A stretch of 64,000 bases of DNA from positions 11,582,708 to 11,646,707 of the forward strand of contig CM033391.1 of NCBI GenBank assembly GCA_019426215.1. Direction: 5' to 3'. The notes beneath the pieces were generated by a model, which saw only the letters and a program-made list of their open reading frames with translations, was not told the origin of the DNA and ran no database searches. The stretch is from Buddleja alternifolia. Lineage: Eukaryota > Streptophyta > Magnoliopsida > Lamiales > Scrophulariaceae. This document shows, piece after piece, positions 22,746-33,878 of this stretch; the first letter of the stretch is position 1, and every line of letters begins with the position of its first letter. Both the position numbers and the translations under genes were made by a program.

Positions 22746-23739
22746 TAGAAAATAGCAGATACCCCCCCCCCCCAAAACTATTAGGTGATGTGCACTTTGC
22801 CCTCCAAACTATTAAAAGTTGTAGTTAACACCTTAACCTATCAAATATGTGTACTTTTTCCCCTCGATCAAATTCAGGCGGAATATAATGGAATATTCCG
22901 GCGCATGCAAGGGTAAAATCGTCACACAGGGGCAAAGTGCACATCACCCTATAGGTTGGGGGATTGTCTGCTAATATTTCTTTTTTTAATTCAAATACTC
23001 TTAATTTTCCAAAAAAAATATTAAAACAAATTTGAGAAAAAAAAAACACAAAAAAAAGGAAAAATTCATAAATAATTACTAAAATTTTGATAATTTTAGA
23101 AAGAAGTCAAAGGGACAAAAATAGAAAATTCCGGGAAAAAACATTCAACTAAATTTATGGAAAAATTCATAAAACAATAGAAAAGTAATAAGAGAAAATT
23201 AAAAATTTGAAAAATTCAGAAAAATGAAAATAAAATAGAACAATATAAAAGGAATTTTTTTATGTTTTTACTAATTTTTTAATTTTTAATTTTTTTATTT
23301 TTTTCCTTTTTTTCTTATTTATTTTCATGTTTTCGGATTTTTGAATTTTGAATTTATTTTCTTCTAATTTTTGTTTATTATTTAAAAATTTATTAAAACT
23401 TTTTTATTTTATTATTATTTTTCTGGATACTCCAGTTTTTTCTTTTTTTTGGGACATTTTTTATTTTTAGTTTTCTTTTTGGAAAATTAATAATATTTGA
23501 ATTAAAAACAAAAATATTAGCAGATAGCCCCCCAACCTATAGGGTGATATGCACTTTGCCCCTGTGTGACGATTTTACCCTTGCATGCGCCGGAATATGC
23601 CATTATATTCCGCCGGAATTTGACCGAGGGGGCAAAGTGCACATATTTGATAGGTTAGGATGTTGACTGCAACTTTTAATAGTTTGAGGGACAAAGTGTA
23701 CATCACCTAATAGTTTGGGGGGTTATCTGCTATTTTCTC
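22746..23739. mobile_element. Mutator-type non-autonomous element M2, nested in copia A
   Basis: The 994-bp element has TAGAAAATAGCAGATACCCC at the left and TATCTGCTATTTTCTC at the right. Its arms of about 200 bp match those of M1 at 16.9-17.7 kb, including GTGCACTTTGCCC. The 9-bp duplication AACTTTAAA lies at 22,737-22,745 and 23,740-23,748. It is inserted in the integrase coding region of copia A; reading resumes on either side of it. The centre is AT-rich and non-coding. Confidence 0.85.
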
Positions 23740-23748
23740 AACTTTAAA

Positions 23749-25303
23749 TCACAAATGTCGGTGTGAATAAGTTCTAGAGGTTCGGTAATTCTTTCAACAG
23801 AATGAAAAGAAGTTTTAGTTAGTTTAGCTTCGACACAAATTTCACACTTATCGTGATTGTCAATTTTAAAAGTTGGCAACAAATTTAAATTGATAAGTCA
23901 ACGTAAAGTATTAAAATTCACATGTCCTAATCTAACATGCCATAAGTTTGAACACTCAATCAAGTAAGAAGAAATATTCTTTTCGCATTCATACTTTCCA
24001 AGGTCACGAATGACCGTCATTACATTCATTTTGAAAAGGCTCTTATCAAGATAACCTTTTCCAATAAACATTCCACTCTTAGTGAGTGCTACTCTATTAG
24101 CCTCAAAAGCTAACTTAAAACCAACCTTAACTAAAGCAGATCCCGAAATCAAATTCTTGCGAATGTCGGGTACATGTAGCACGTCAACCAGTGTTAGCTC
24201 TTTTCCCGAGGTCATCTTCAAAAGCACTCTTCCAAGTCTAACTACCGGCGAGGTTGAAGGATTTCCCATGTAGAGTTTGCGTCCACTAATAGGAAGATAC
24301 CTCGAAAACATCTCCTTGTCCGAGCAAATGTGTCGAGTTGCTCCAGTGTTGATGAACCACTCTTTTGGGTTATCAACCATGTTACACTCAAACACCACAA
24401 CAACGAGGTCAATCTCAGGAAAGTCGATTGGTACCTTCTTGTCCTCAATTTCAGCCAGGTGAGCTTGGTTTTGATCATTTTTCGATTTTCGGCAGTCCTT
24501 AGCCATATGGCCCGACTTTCCACAGTTATGACAGTTTCCATTGAACTTTTTAACCTTAGCCTTTTTGTGACCCTTGTACAGACGTTTACGCTTCTTTACA
24601 GTGCTTGGCTCCACTAAGTTGACTTTAGCTTCCATAGGCAACTTTGTGTGCTTCTTGTCAGTTGAGCGATTGTCTTCTTCAATTCGAAGTTTGACTATCA
24701 AATCTTCAAGAATCATTTCTTTGCGTTTATGTTTGAGATAGTTCTTGAAGTCCTTCCAACTCGGTGGTAGCTTCTCGATCACAGCCGCTACTTGGAAGGA
24801 TTCACTGAGCATCATATCTTCTGCATGAATCTCATGCATAATGATTTGAAGCTCTTGCACTTGACTTATCACAGTTTTGGAATCAACCATTTTGAAGTCC
24901 AGAAATTTCCCGACCACAAACTTTTTCAGCCTAGCGTCTTCGGTTCTGTACTTCTTGTCCAAAGACTCCCACAGAGTCCTCGCGGTTTTGAACCCCTTAT
25001 ACACATCGTATAGTATGTCGTCCAAACCGTTGAGGATGTAGTTGTGACACATAAAGTCACAATGATTCCAAGCATCCCAAGCACCTCGAGCTTGAGGATC
25101 CGTATTGCCTTCAGGCATAGCCGAAGCATCCTCATTCAAAGGCCTCACGAGGTTCAGAGTAGTGAGATAGAACAACATCTTTTGTTGCCATCTCTTAAAA
25201 TCAGTACCAGCAAACTTGCCCGGTTTTTCCCCTTGAGCTGGGACATGGGGAACAGCAGCAGGAATGGCGACAGTAACGTTGTTGGGTGATGAAATTTCAA
25301 ATT
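23749..25303 (-). pseudogene. Copia A gag, protease and GAG-pre-integrase
   Basis: The open frame extends from inside the 5' LTR to a stop at 23,898-23,900. After the LTR it carries GEKPGKFAGTDFKRWQQKML, a gag N-terminal block, then a UBN2-like gag domain and the zinc knuckle CHNCGKSGHMAKDC (24,533-24,492). The protease motif reads FINTGATRH near 24,330-24,356: the catalytic Asp of DTG/DSG has become Asn. The HVRLGHVNF motif of GAG-pre-integrase follows. Beyond the stop, the frame continues with [10 protein letters not shown] and [10 protein letters not shown] up to M2. No gag start codon remains, because the coding sequence joins the LTR directly. Confidence 0.87.
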
Positions 25304-26437
25304 TGTTAGAAAAAATATACGTGAGCCTACTCGGGTTTAATATTTTCAAGAATGGTTTCAAAGTCGAGGCAAGTGTTGTACACTTTATCTTTGAAACGAA
25401 ATTGCCCCGCTCACGGTGCTTACGGGATATGGAAATCGTTTCCCCAGATTCAACGACGTAGTAAGAAAGTAGTAGCACTACAACTTCTTTTTTGTTTTGT
25501 TTTGAACTCACTTTTTTTTTTTTTTTTATGTGAGAATGCAATTAAAATAATTAAATGCAGAAAAGAGAGAAGAGAATTGATTGAGGGATGAAGAAGTCGA
25601 ATTTATGGAGGGGGCTATTTATAGAAGTCGAAAAGATGTGGGCTAGCAAACACAACTTTTCACTTCAGCCTTTTCGGTCAATCAGCACCGTTTCGGCAAA
25701 AACAGGCACCATTTCGGCGAAACAGTGCCTTTTGGCGAAAACAGCACACGCGGTCCATGTGCACCGGCACACATGAGATCGTGGCCATAGATCACATGAC
25801 TATGGTGCACAGATCACATCCGATTGTGTATAGACATCATCTAACGGTAAGGAATTAATTCGAAATTTAAATAAGAAATTAATTTGAATTTTGAATTTCA
25901 AATTCAAACAATTTCCCTCCAAAAAGATAAGATAGGTGAACTCAAGTCCAAGCAAGCCCAACCCACTCCCATGTCCACGGACCACGGACCCGGCTTGACC
26001 CGAGCCGAGCCGGCTGATCGGTCGGAAGGACGGCTGCGCGCATGTGTGGTTAGAACAGACCATGTCTAAGTCCTCTATCATTCACAAAATTGTGGTGACC
26101 CAAGGATTAAACTAAGATTTGCAAGACAATCATAGATAAGGACAATTCTTTTTGGTTATAGTTTCTATGTGAGATGAGCTTACTTTAACTCCTTTAAGTT
26201 TCCACTCCCAATTAACTTCCAAACCCAAGTTTGAGTAGCTCACTTTGGACTTTAATTTCTCTTTCATCTCAAATTGGATTTGAGGATGTAAATATACCAA
26301 ATTAATCTACTTATGATGTAAATTAATAATATCCAAAGATATTCCAATTTCGACAAATGGAACTTACTCAAATCGTTAGCTAAAGTTAGGTGAAAATCAC
26401 ATTTCCCCAACCTAACTTAAATCCAATTTTTCCAACA
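25304..26437 (-). repeat. 5' LTR of copia A
   Basis: 1134 bp, from TGTTAGAAAAAATATACG to AATTTTTCCAACA on the plus strand. A TATA sequence lies at 25,615-25,624 (minus). It contains short near-repeats of TTTCGGCAAAAACAG and similar sequences at 25,690-25,745, possibly a regulatory array. Confidence 0.9.
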
Positions 26438-26442
26438 GAAAC

Positions 26443-26959
26443 AGAGAGCAAATTGTGTGCTAGGAGAGAACAATTTGTGATAGACAAGTTGTGAGGTGCG
26501 GGAAATACTTGTGGGTATTTTCTTTACGCAATAAAAAGGGGTTAAGAGAATATTCTGTATTGAGATTATTTGTGTTGACCTTCTTTATCTTAAACGGAAA
26601 AATGCCCAAAAACTATTTCTTTTAAGCAATAAAATTCTCATAAGAGCATTTGCCATTCTTGGGACATTTTTGTCTATTTGATTCCAACAAAAATAATGTT
26701 TTGTATTCCTAATAGCAATTTCATTCAAGGAAAAAGTTAGCTCTTCACTAAATAGTCTATGATTTCGTTTCCATGCCTCAAAGCAACCATTGAATTTTTG
26801 AACTTCATGATTCACAAATCACAACTCCAACATCCTGAAATCAATAAAAAAAAAGAAAAGAAAAGAAAATAAGGAAACAAGGAAAAAGAAAAATAACCAT
26901 CAGTAATTTGAAAAAAAGAAATATTCACCTTCTCACGCTTATTAAAATATTTGCCTCGA
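26443..26959. other. No gene recognised
   Basis: This lies between copia A and the C-terminal end of the hAT pseudogene. A minus-strand frame at 26,585-26,815 has no recognisable motif. Part may be the 3' end of the hAT element. Confidence 0.35.
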
Positions 26960-28243
26960 ACAATTAACATTACTCGACCAGTTGAAGATTAGTGAGCTCT
27001 GCATCTTTGATGACCTCCAAATCATCATCGAAGAAGTCTTTGTACGTATTTCTACCGCAATTCTTGTATGACATCTCATAGTTATCCTCAAACCTTGTCA
27101 AGATTTGTTGTTGTAATGCACATATACTGATGCTTATGCTCGATCAACATTTAATTAATTTCACCAGACATTATGTATAAATGCATATGAATTCCATGCT
27201 CTCTTTGCACAAGAATTGTTAACACTTTGAGATAACATTTTAATTGAAAGAATAAAGATGAGGTGTAACTACACCAGATAAATTCCACCATTCCACTGAG
27301 CTCATAGTTTTCCTATCCTTAATTGCTTTAGGTTTGGGAAAACTCCTCCATCAGAAGTAAATTCGCCAAGATGTTTCTAATTGAAAGGAACATCCTCCAT
27401 ACTTGCGAACTTATGAACATCATCAAGATAAATAGCTTGCACAAACAAGTCAACATGATGCTTGACACGCTTCTTCCTCCCATGACCCAAACTCTGCAAC
27501 CATGACTCTGGGATAATAATATAGATTGACCATATAAGCAATTTTATGCAATGGCATATTCATCATCCAACGGTCTCATAATCAAAGATTCAATTTCTTG
27601 AGACCTATCAAATTGACTAGACAACTCCTCAAGCACACAACCTAACATATCTTGCATTTTTTGATGCACTTCACCTATAACAGCATTAGCCGAATTGATC
27701 ATTGTACAAATTGGTCTGGTAAGATCCAATATAACTTTTATATCCTTCCAAAATTGTTCATCTAGCATTACCTTTTTCACCTCATCATGTGCTAACTTCA
27801 ACTTTGATGTCCCTTTTTCTAAGTGACTCTCGTTCATGGGTCAAAATCATACTAATTAGAGAACTCTTAACTCTAAGAAGTCGACTAATATGATATAACG
27901 ATGACCAAACATCGTTTTCTTCACTTGTATTACCTCCAAAGAAGAATTTGTTTTGAATATGTAGCACAAAGCTATGATTTTTTATGTAATTAACTACTTC
28001 TTTAGCCTTGTGGTAACACACTGTAACAAATTCAACTGATGGGTGCACTGAGTTTGAAATATCATTCATGAGAAATCTTAAAGCATGTGCCATGCAACCA
28101 GACAAAAAAATGTGAGGAAGTTGTTCCTTAGTAATATCTCTGACAACCTTGCAATTGGTTCCATTATCTGTTAGTATTTGCATAGTATTGTAGGTACCTA
28201 TTTTCTCAATAGCTTTCAAAAATGTTTCAGAAATATATCTAGC

Positions 28244-28522
28244 TGTTTTGAATAATTCATTAAGTGGATGTCCATATAACTCCAATACATAATTTAGTGG
28301 ATTCACCTACAACTCCAATATCTCATTTAGTGGATTCACCTACAATTCCATTACCTCATTTTGTAATCAATATTTGATCTTGTTTTGTGCCTATAAATAG
28401 GCTTTGCCATTGTATTGAGAAATACGCCAAAATCAAAGAAAGAATTCTCTTCTTAATTCTCTAGTCTCTCTACTTTAGAATATTTGTATATATTTCATAA
28501 TATTTGGGGTTATTTCATAACA
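28244..28522 (+). repeat. 5' LTR of copia B
   Basis: It runs from TGTTTTGAATAATTC to TTTCATAACA. A TATA box, CTATAAATAGG, lies at 28,391-28,401. Confidence 0.92.
28391..28401 (+). promoter_or_regulatory. TATA box of the copia B 5' LTR
   Basis: CTATAAATAGG; the identical sequence occurs at 33,747-33,757 in the 3' LTR. Confidence 0.65.
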
Positions 28523-28537
28523 CGTTATCAGCACGAT
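28523..28537 (+). other. Primer-binding-site region of copia B
   Basis: CGTTATCAGCACGAT follows the LTR directly. This is the sequence typically found at this place in Ale/Retrofit-type copia elements, in place of the usual TGGTATCAGAGC. Confidence 0.55.
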
Positions 28538-28914
28538 CCGTCTCAAGGTGTTAATCATTTTGAAATTTGGCAAAAGATATACATGGGGTACTCAACATAT
28601 GATGTAAATGTAGTGAGAAATTTTTATGAGTTATTATGAGTTTGTAAAGAAAATTGATGGACAAGGTTTTCAAAACAAAGCAAGAAGAAAAGGTAAAGAA
28701 AAGGTATGTATATTTCAATATTTAACAAAAATAGAAATATGCAATAATTCTCTTGATGTTTAGAAAGAAGACATATGTATATATATGTGCATATATTTGA
28801 TTAGTATTATTCTTTTGAATAATCCTATCATGTTGAAAATATTTTAAGAAGTTGAATGATTGTTATGTTATTCATCTTATACTTTGATAATAGTATTATA
28901 TGATGAATCTTGAA

Positions 28915-29655
28915 AAAAAAAACTTGACTTTGTGACTCTTGATATTACAAGGAAAAATTATTTTTCTTGGGCGTTAGATATTGAAATTCATCTTGATGCA
29001 AATAACTATACTCCATTCCCTGAAGTGAATGTGTTGAGCAATATATAAATTCATATATGCAAATAACTATACTCCATTCCCTGAAGTGAATGTGTTGAGC
29101 AATATATAGTTATTTTAATCATGAGTCCCGTCCAACTAGTTCTGCTACATTCCTTGAAGTGAAAGTAGCAGCACATAACTATTTTAATCATTAAAGAAAT
29201 CATGGACGTGGACGTGGACGTGGTCGTGGTCGTGGACATGGTTATGGAAATCGTGGTGGTATTTCAAAGAACACATCTTTCCACCAGAAGTGGAAAAATG
29301 ATGACGAGAAAAATAAAGGTGGCCAAAATAGCAAATCTGTGGAAAATTTATGCTATCGTTGTGGTGGTAGAGGTCATTGGGCACGTACCTGTCGTACGCC
29401 TAAATAAAAATAAAGGTGGCCAAAATAGAAAATCTGTGAAAAATTTATGCTATTGTTGTCGTAGTAAAGGTCATTGGTTATGTACCTGTCGTACACCAAA
29501 CATCTTGTTGACTTTTACCAAAAATCGCTAAAAAGTAAAAGAAACAAATAGAAACAAATTTTGCTTTTGAAGAAGACGATTCTGATCATGGCTGATTTTG
29601 ATGACACTCATTTAGATGTTGCTGATTTCTTTGATGATCCTAATGAAAAAAATTG
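28915..29655 (+). pseudogene. Copia B gag remnant
   Basis: The gag start is recognisable at 28,921-28,998 (LTFVTLDITRKNYFSWALDI). Most of the gag core is then missing. Three tandem copies of a unit reading NYTPFPEVNVLSNI or similar follow (about 28,996-29,046, 29,057-29,108 and, diverged, 29,145-29,190). A Gly-Arg stretch (HGRGRGRGRGRG) at about 29,203-29,250 and the zinc knuckle CYRCGGRGHWARTC at 29,350-29,391 come next. The knuckle unit is duplicated in tandem at about 29,405-29,500, where the copy reads CYCCRSKGHWLCTC. Confidence 0.8.
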
Positions 29656-29843
29656 ATCACTTGATTGGAGATGGAAGTGTTCAAAAACAAATTTGTTAAG
29701 TTTTAATTCTAGTAATTTATAAATAAATATTTAAGTATGTTGTTTTAAAGTTCAATAAATGAATTTATTCATAAGATTATCGTTTTTTATATTAAATAAT
29801 ATTGTTTGATATTGATTTATTTCTTTTTATGTTTCAATAAAGA

Positions 29844-30449
29844 ATGAGTATTTACTCGATCAGCAACAATATCAATAATGAAAATATATGTCTCGCTGAT
29901 AGTACAACAACTCACACCATCCTCAAAAAAATAAAAAAAAAATACTTCTCTTATTTAGTAATGCAAGAAGCCAATGTTAATACTATATCGGGTAGTTCAA
30001 AATTAATTGAAGGCTCCGGAAGAGCTAATATATTGTTACTCGGAGGAACACAATTTTATATTGATGAAGCCTCATATTCTACTAAGTCTCAAAGAAATTT
30101 ACTAAGCTTCAAAGATATCCGCCGAAATGGATATCATATTGAGACAACAAGTGATGGCAATATTGAGTATCTTTACATCACTAATACAATATCTGGTAAC
30201 AAATGTATATTGGAAAAGTTGTCAGCATTGTCTTCCGGTTTGTACTACACGCATATATCTACTATTGAAACATATGTTATCGTAAACCAGAAGTTTACAA
30301 ATCAAAATAAGTTTGTTGTTTGGCATGACCGGTTGGGCCATCCCGGATCAATTATGATGCGAAAGATAATTGAGAATTCATGTGGTCATCCATTGAAGAG
30401 CCAGCAGATTCTTCAATCGAATGATTTCTCATGTGCTGCTTGTTTATAA
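29844..30449 (+). pseudogene. Copia B protease and GAG-pre-integrase
   Basis: 201 codons. The protease motif is LADSTTTHTIL, with the catalytic Asp at residue 19 but the Gly of the usual DSG replaced by Thr. It continues with SYSTKSQRNLLSFKDIRRNG. GAG-pre-integrase is WHDRLGHPGSIMMRKII, ending in DFSCAACL and a stop where the zinc-binding segment leads into integrase. The protein would be released from integrase by this stop. Confidence 0.82.
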
Positions 30450-30476
30450 ACAGTAGGAAGTGAATCTCTTACGTTT

Positions 30477-31343
30477 TTGGAACGTATTCAAGGTGATATT
30501 TGTGGACCAATACACCCGTCGTGTGGACCATTTAGATATTTTATGGTTTTAATTGACGCATCAACAAGGTGGTCACATGTATCTTTGTTATCAACTCGCA
30601 ACCTGGCGTTTGCGAGATTGCTTGCTCAATTGATTAGACTACGAGCACATTTTCCTGATTATCCTATTAAGAAGATACGCCTTGATAATGCGGGTGAATT
30701 TACTTCCAAAACGTTCAATGACTATTGTATGTCTATTGGAATTGATGTTGAACATCCTGTAGCACATGTTCATACACAAAACGGTCCAGCAGAATTGTTT
30801 ATTAAACGTCTGCAGTTAATTGCAATACCTTTACTTATGAGATCAAAACTTCCTATTTCTTGTTGGGGACATGCTATTTTGCATGCAGCAGCACTTATTC
30901 GCATAAGGCCAACAAGTTATCATAAATTCTCCCCATTACACTTGGTTTTTGGTCAGGAACCAAATATTTCCCATCTAAAATTTTTTGGATGTGCGGTATA
31001 TGTTCCAATTGCTCCACCACAACGCACTAAGATGGGTCCTCAAAGGAAGTTGGGAATATATGTTGGATTCGAGTCTCCATCGATAATAAAGTATCTAGAG
31101 CCATTGACTGGCGATTTATTTACGACTCGATTTGCTGATTGTCATTTTGATGAATCAGATTTCCCAACATTAGGGGGAGAAAATAAGCAGCTGGAAAAGA
31201 AAATTAGTTGGAATGAATTATCTTTATATCATCTTGATCCTCGAACAAAACAAAGTGAACTGGAAGTTCAAAAGATAATTCACTTGCAAGGTTTAGCTAA
31301 CCAACTACCAGACGCATTTACTGACCTAAAAAAAAGTGACTAA
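30477..31343 (+). pseudogene. Copia B integrase
   Basis: 288 codons with the catalytic triad in place: D7 (GDICGP), D70 (RLDNAGEF) and E106 (NGPAELFIKRL), the last two separated by 35 residues. It continues with WGHAILHAAALIRIRP, SPLHLVFGQEPNISHLKFFG and LGIYVGFESPSIIKYLEP. It ends after a run of A that shifts the frame near 31,330; the next frame begins at 31,336. The core looks intact, but it is separated from protease and polymerase by a stop and a frameshift. Confidence 0.85.
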
Positions 31344-33378
31344 GTCACATGTACCAGCTGTTAATGCTCCAGTAAGAATTGTTGTCCCTGAAGGTCAAAG
31401 TAATGAGTTTACTGCACGCCTGAAGCGTGGTAGACCTATCGGTTCCAAAGATAGTCATCCTCGAAAAAGAAAAGGAGCTAAGAATCAAGATGGTCTAATC
31501 GAGGATAAAATAACTCCAGAAGAGTCCCCAGTCATAACTAATATTTCGGTTCCAGAAGAACCTCAGGTACCTGAAACTTGTGAAAATAATGAGATCTCAA
31601 TAGATTATGTTATGAACGGGAAACGATGGAATCGAAATGAAGTCAACGTTGACGATAAATTTGCATATGATGTAGCGCTAAATATGATGAATGATAATGA
31701 GGATCAAGAACCAAAGTCTGTTAATGAATGTCGACAAAGAAATGATTGGCCAAAATGGAAAGACGCAATGAGGGCAGAGTTAAACTCGCTTGAACAAACG
31801 AAAAGTTTTTGGACCTGTAGTCCGTACACCTGAAGATGTAAAAGTTTTTGGACCTGTAGTCCGTACACCTGAAGATGTAAAGCCAACAGGATACAAATGG
31901 GTATTTATGCGAAAACGAAATGAAAAAAGTGAAATTGTAAGATATAAGGCACGTCTTGTTGCCCAAGGGTTTTCGAAACGACCTGGCATAGATTACGAGG
32001 AGACTTATTTTCCTGTGGTGGATGCAACTACTTTTCGTTATATAATAAGTCTGGCAGTGCATGAAAAACTTGATTTGCGTCTAATGGATGTTGTTATAGC
32101 CTATTTGTATGGCTCGCTTGATAATGATATATATATGAAAATCCCTGAAGGATTTAATATGCCTGAAGCATATAACTCAAGTTCTCGAGAACATTATTCA
32201 ATTAAATTAAGTAAGTCATTGTATGGACTGAAACAATCTGGATGAATATGGTATAATTGTCTCAGTGAATATTTGTTGAAGGAAGGATATAAGAATGATC
32301 AAATTTGTCCTTGTATTTTCATGAAAAGATCTGGAAATGAGTTTGTTATAATTACAGTTTATGTTGACGATTTAAATATCGTTGGAACTCCTGAAGAGAT
32401 TTCAAAAACTGTTAATTGCTTAAAGAAAGAATTTGAGATGAAAGATCTTGGAAGAACAAAATTTTGCCTTGGACTACGAATTGAATATTTAAAGAACGGA
32501 ATTTTTGTATATCAAGACGCTTATATATCAAAGGTGCTAAAGCGTTTCTACATGGATAAATCATATCCATTGAGCACCCTAATGGTCGTAAGGTCACTAG
32601 ATGTGAACAAAGATCTTTTTCGACCTCGAGAAAGTGATGAAGAACTACTTGGTCCTGAAGTACCATATCTAAGTCCAATCGGTGCACTAATGTATCTTGC
32701 TTGTCATACTCGACCTGATATAGCATTCGCTGTTAATCTATTAGCAAGATATAGTTCTTTTCCTACACGAAGGCATTGGAATGGGGTTAAACAGGTACTC
32801 CGCTACCTTAGAGGAACAATCAATATGGTCTTGTTTTATTCAAATGTACCCAAGTCCGAATTGGTTGGATATGCAGATGCTGGATATATGTCTGATCCTC
32901 ATAATGGTCGTTCACAAACAGGCTATTTATTTACATGTGGTGGCAGAACCATTTCATGGCGGTCTATGAAACAAACCATATTGGCCACATCATCTAATCA
33001 TGCAGAATCTTAGCTATTCATGAGGCGAGTCGAGAATGTGTTTGGTTAAAATCTATAATTAAACATATTCGAGGGACTTGTGGTTTATCTTCTGGAAAAA
33101 TGATCCCGACGATCTTATATGAAGATAATTCCGCATGTATAGCACAATTGAAAGAAGGGTACATTAAAGGAGATAGAACAATGCATATTTCACCAAAGTT
33201 TTTTTTCACTCACGATCTTCAGAAGAATGGTGATATCAATGTTCAACAAATCCGTTCCAGAGATAATCTTGCTGATTTGTTCACCAAGGCACTTCCCACA
33301 GCAACATTACTTCCCACAGCAACATTTGAAAAGCTAGTCTACAATATTGGTGTGCATAGACTTAAAGATCTTGATTGA
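31336..33378 (+). pseudogene. Copia B reverse transcriptase and RNase H
   Basis: The linker (31,336-31,833) ends in NDWPKWKDAMRAELNSLEQT, the first reverse transcriptase block. The next frame (31,790-32,245) carries VFGPVVRTPEDVK twice in tandem, then GYKWVFMRKRNE and LMDVVIAYLYGSLDNDIYM, and stops at 32,243-32,245 after LYGLKQSG. The frame at 32,273-33,013 has the catalytic YVDD, GALMYLACHTRPDIAFAVNL, and RNase H GYADAGY. It ends at a stop after SSNHAES, where one base appears to be out of frame. The last frame (33,100-33,378) has LYEDNSACIAQ and NLADLFTKALP, followed by a short tandem duplication (PTATLLPTAT). Confidence 0.87.
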
Positions 33379-33589
33379 TATTGTCATGAGGGGGAGATAA
33401 TACGCGCTGCACTCTTTTTCCCTTAACCAAGGTTTTTCCCACTGGGTTTTCCTGGTAAGGTTTTTAATGAGGCAGCATCTGATTGCGTATTGAAAGAATT
33501 GTGTACTCTTTTTCCTTTACTAGGTTTTTATCCCACAGGGTTTTTCCTAATAAGGTTTTAACGAGGCATATTCTTAAGTGATGGACATC

Positions 33590-33599
33590 CAAGGGGGAG
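33590..33599 (+). other. Polypurine tract of copia B
   Basis: CAAGGGGGAG lies immediately before the 3' LTR. Confidence 0.75.
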
Positions 33600-33878
33600 T
33601 GTTATGAATAATTCATTAAGTGGATGTCCATATAACTCCAATACATAATTTAGTGGATTCACCTACAACTCCAATATCTCATTTAGTGGATTCACCTACA
33701 ATTCCATTACCTCATTTTGTAATCAATATTTGATCTTGTTTTGTGCCTATAAATAGGCTTTGCCATTGTATTGAGAAATACACCAAAATCAAAGAAAAAA
33801 TTCTCTTCTTAATTCTCTAGTCTCTCCACTTTAGAATATTTGTATATATTTCATAATATTTGGGGTTATTTCATAACA
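33600..33878 (+). repeat. 3' LTR of copia B
   Basis: 279 bp, from TGTTATGAATAATTC to TTTCATAACA. It differs from the 5' LTR at about four positions. Confidence 0.92.

Larger units (their letters stand above)
18645..26437 (-). mobile_element. Ty1/copia retrotransposon A, complete but inactive
   Basis: The 7793-bp element is bounded by two LTRs and the 5-bp duplication GAAAC (18,640-18,644 and 26,438-26,442). Its domain order on the minus strand is gag, protease, integrase, reverse transcriptase, RNase H, which is the copia order. It is disabled by a nonsense codon after the GAG-pre-integrase motif, a deletion in integrase, a frameshift near 22,240 and a stop at 21,476-21,478. It lacks a primer-binding site, and Mutator-type element M2 is inserted at 22,746-23,739. 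Confidence 0.92.
28244..33878 (+). mobile_element. Ty1/copia retrotransposon B, nested in the hAT pseudogene
   Basis: The 5635-bp element has two 279-bp LTRs and the 5-bp duplication CTAGC (28,239-28,243 and 33,879-33,883). The LTRs differ at about four positions, so the insertion is fairly recent. The gag sequence (a TLDITRKNYFSWALDIEIHL block, Gly-Arg repeats and zinc knuckle) and the PBS-like CGTTATCAGCACG suggest the Ale/Retrofit lineage. Stops, frameshifts, a gag deletion and several tandem duplications make it non-autonomous. Confidence 0.92.

Noticed and set aside
28990..29200. Short direct repeats as a CRISPR-like array
   Set aside because: Only two to three copies without constant spacers, inside a plant retrotransposon gag.
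29051..29384. Minus-strand His/Asp-rich frames
   Set aside because: They are the antisense of the Gly-Arg repeat in copia B gag.
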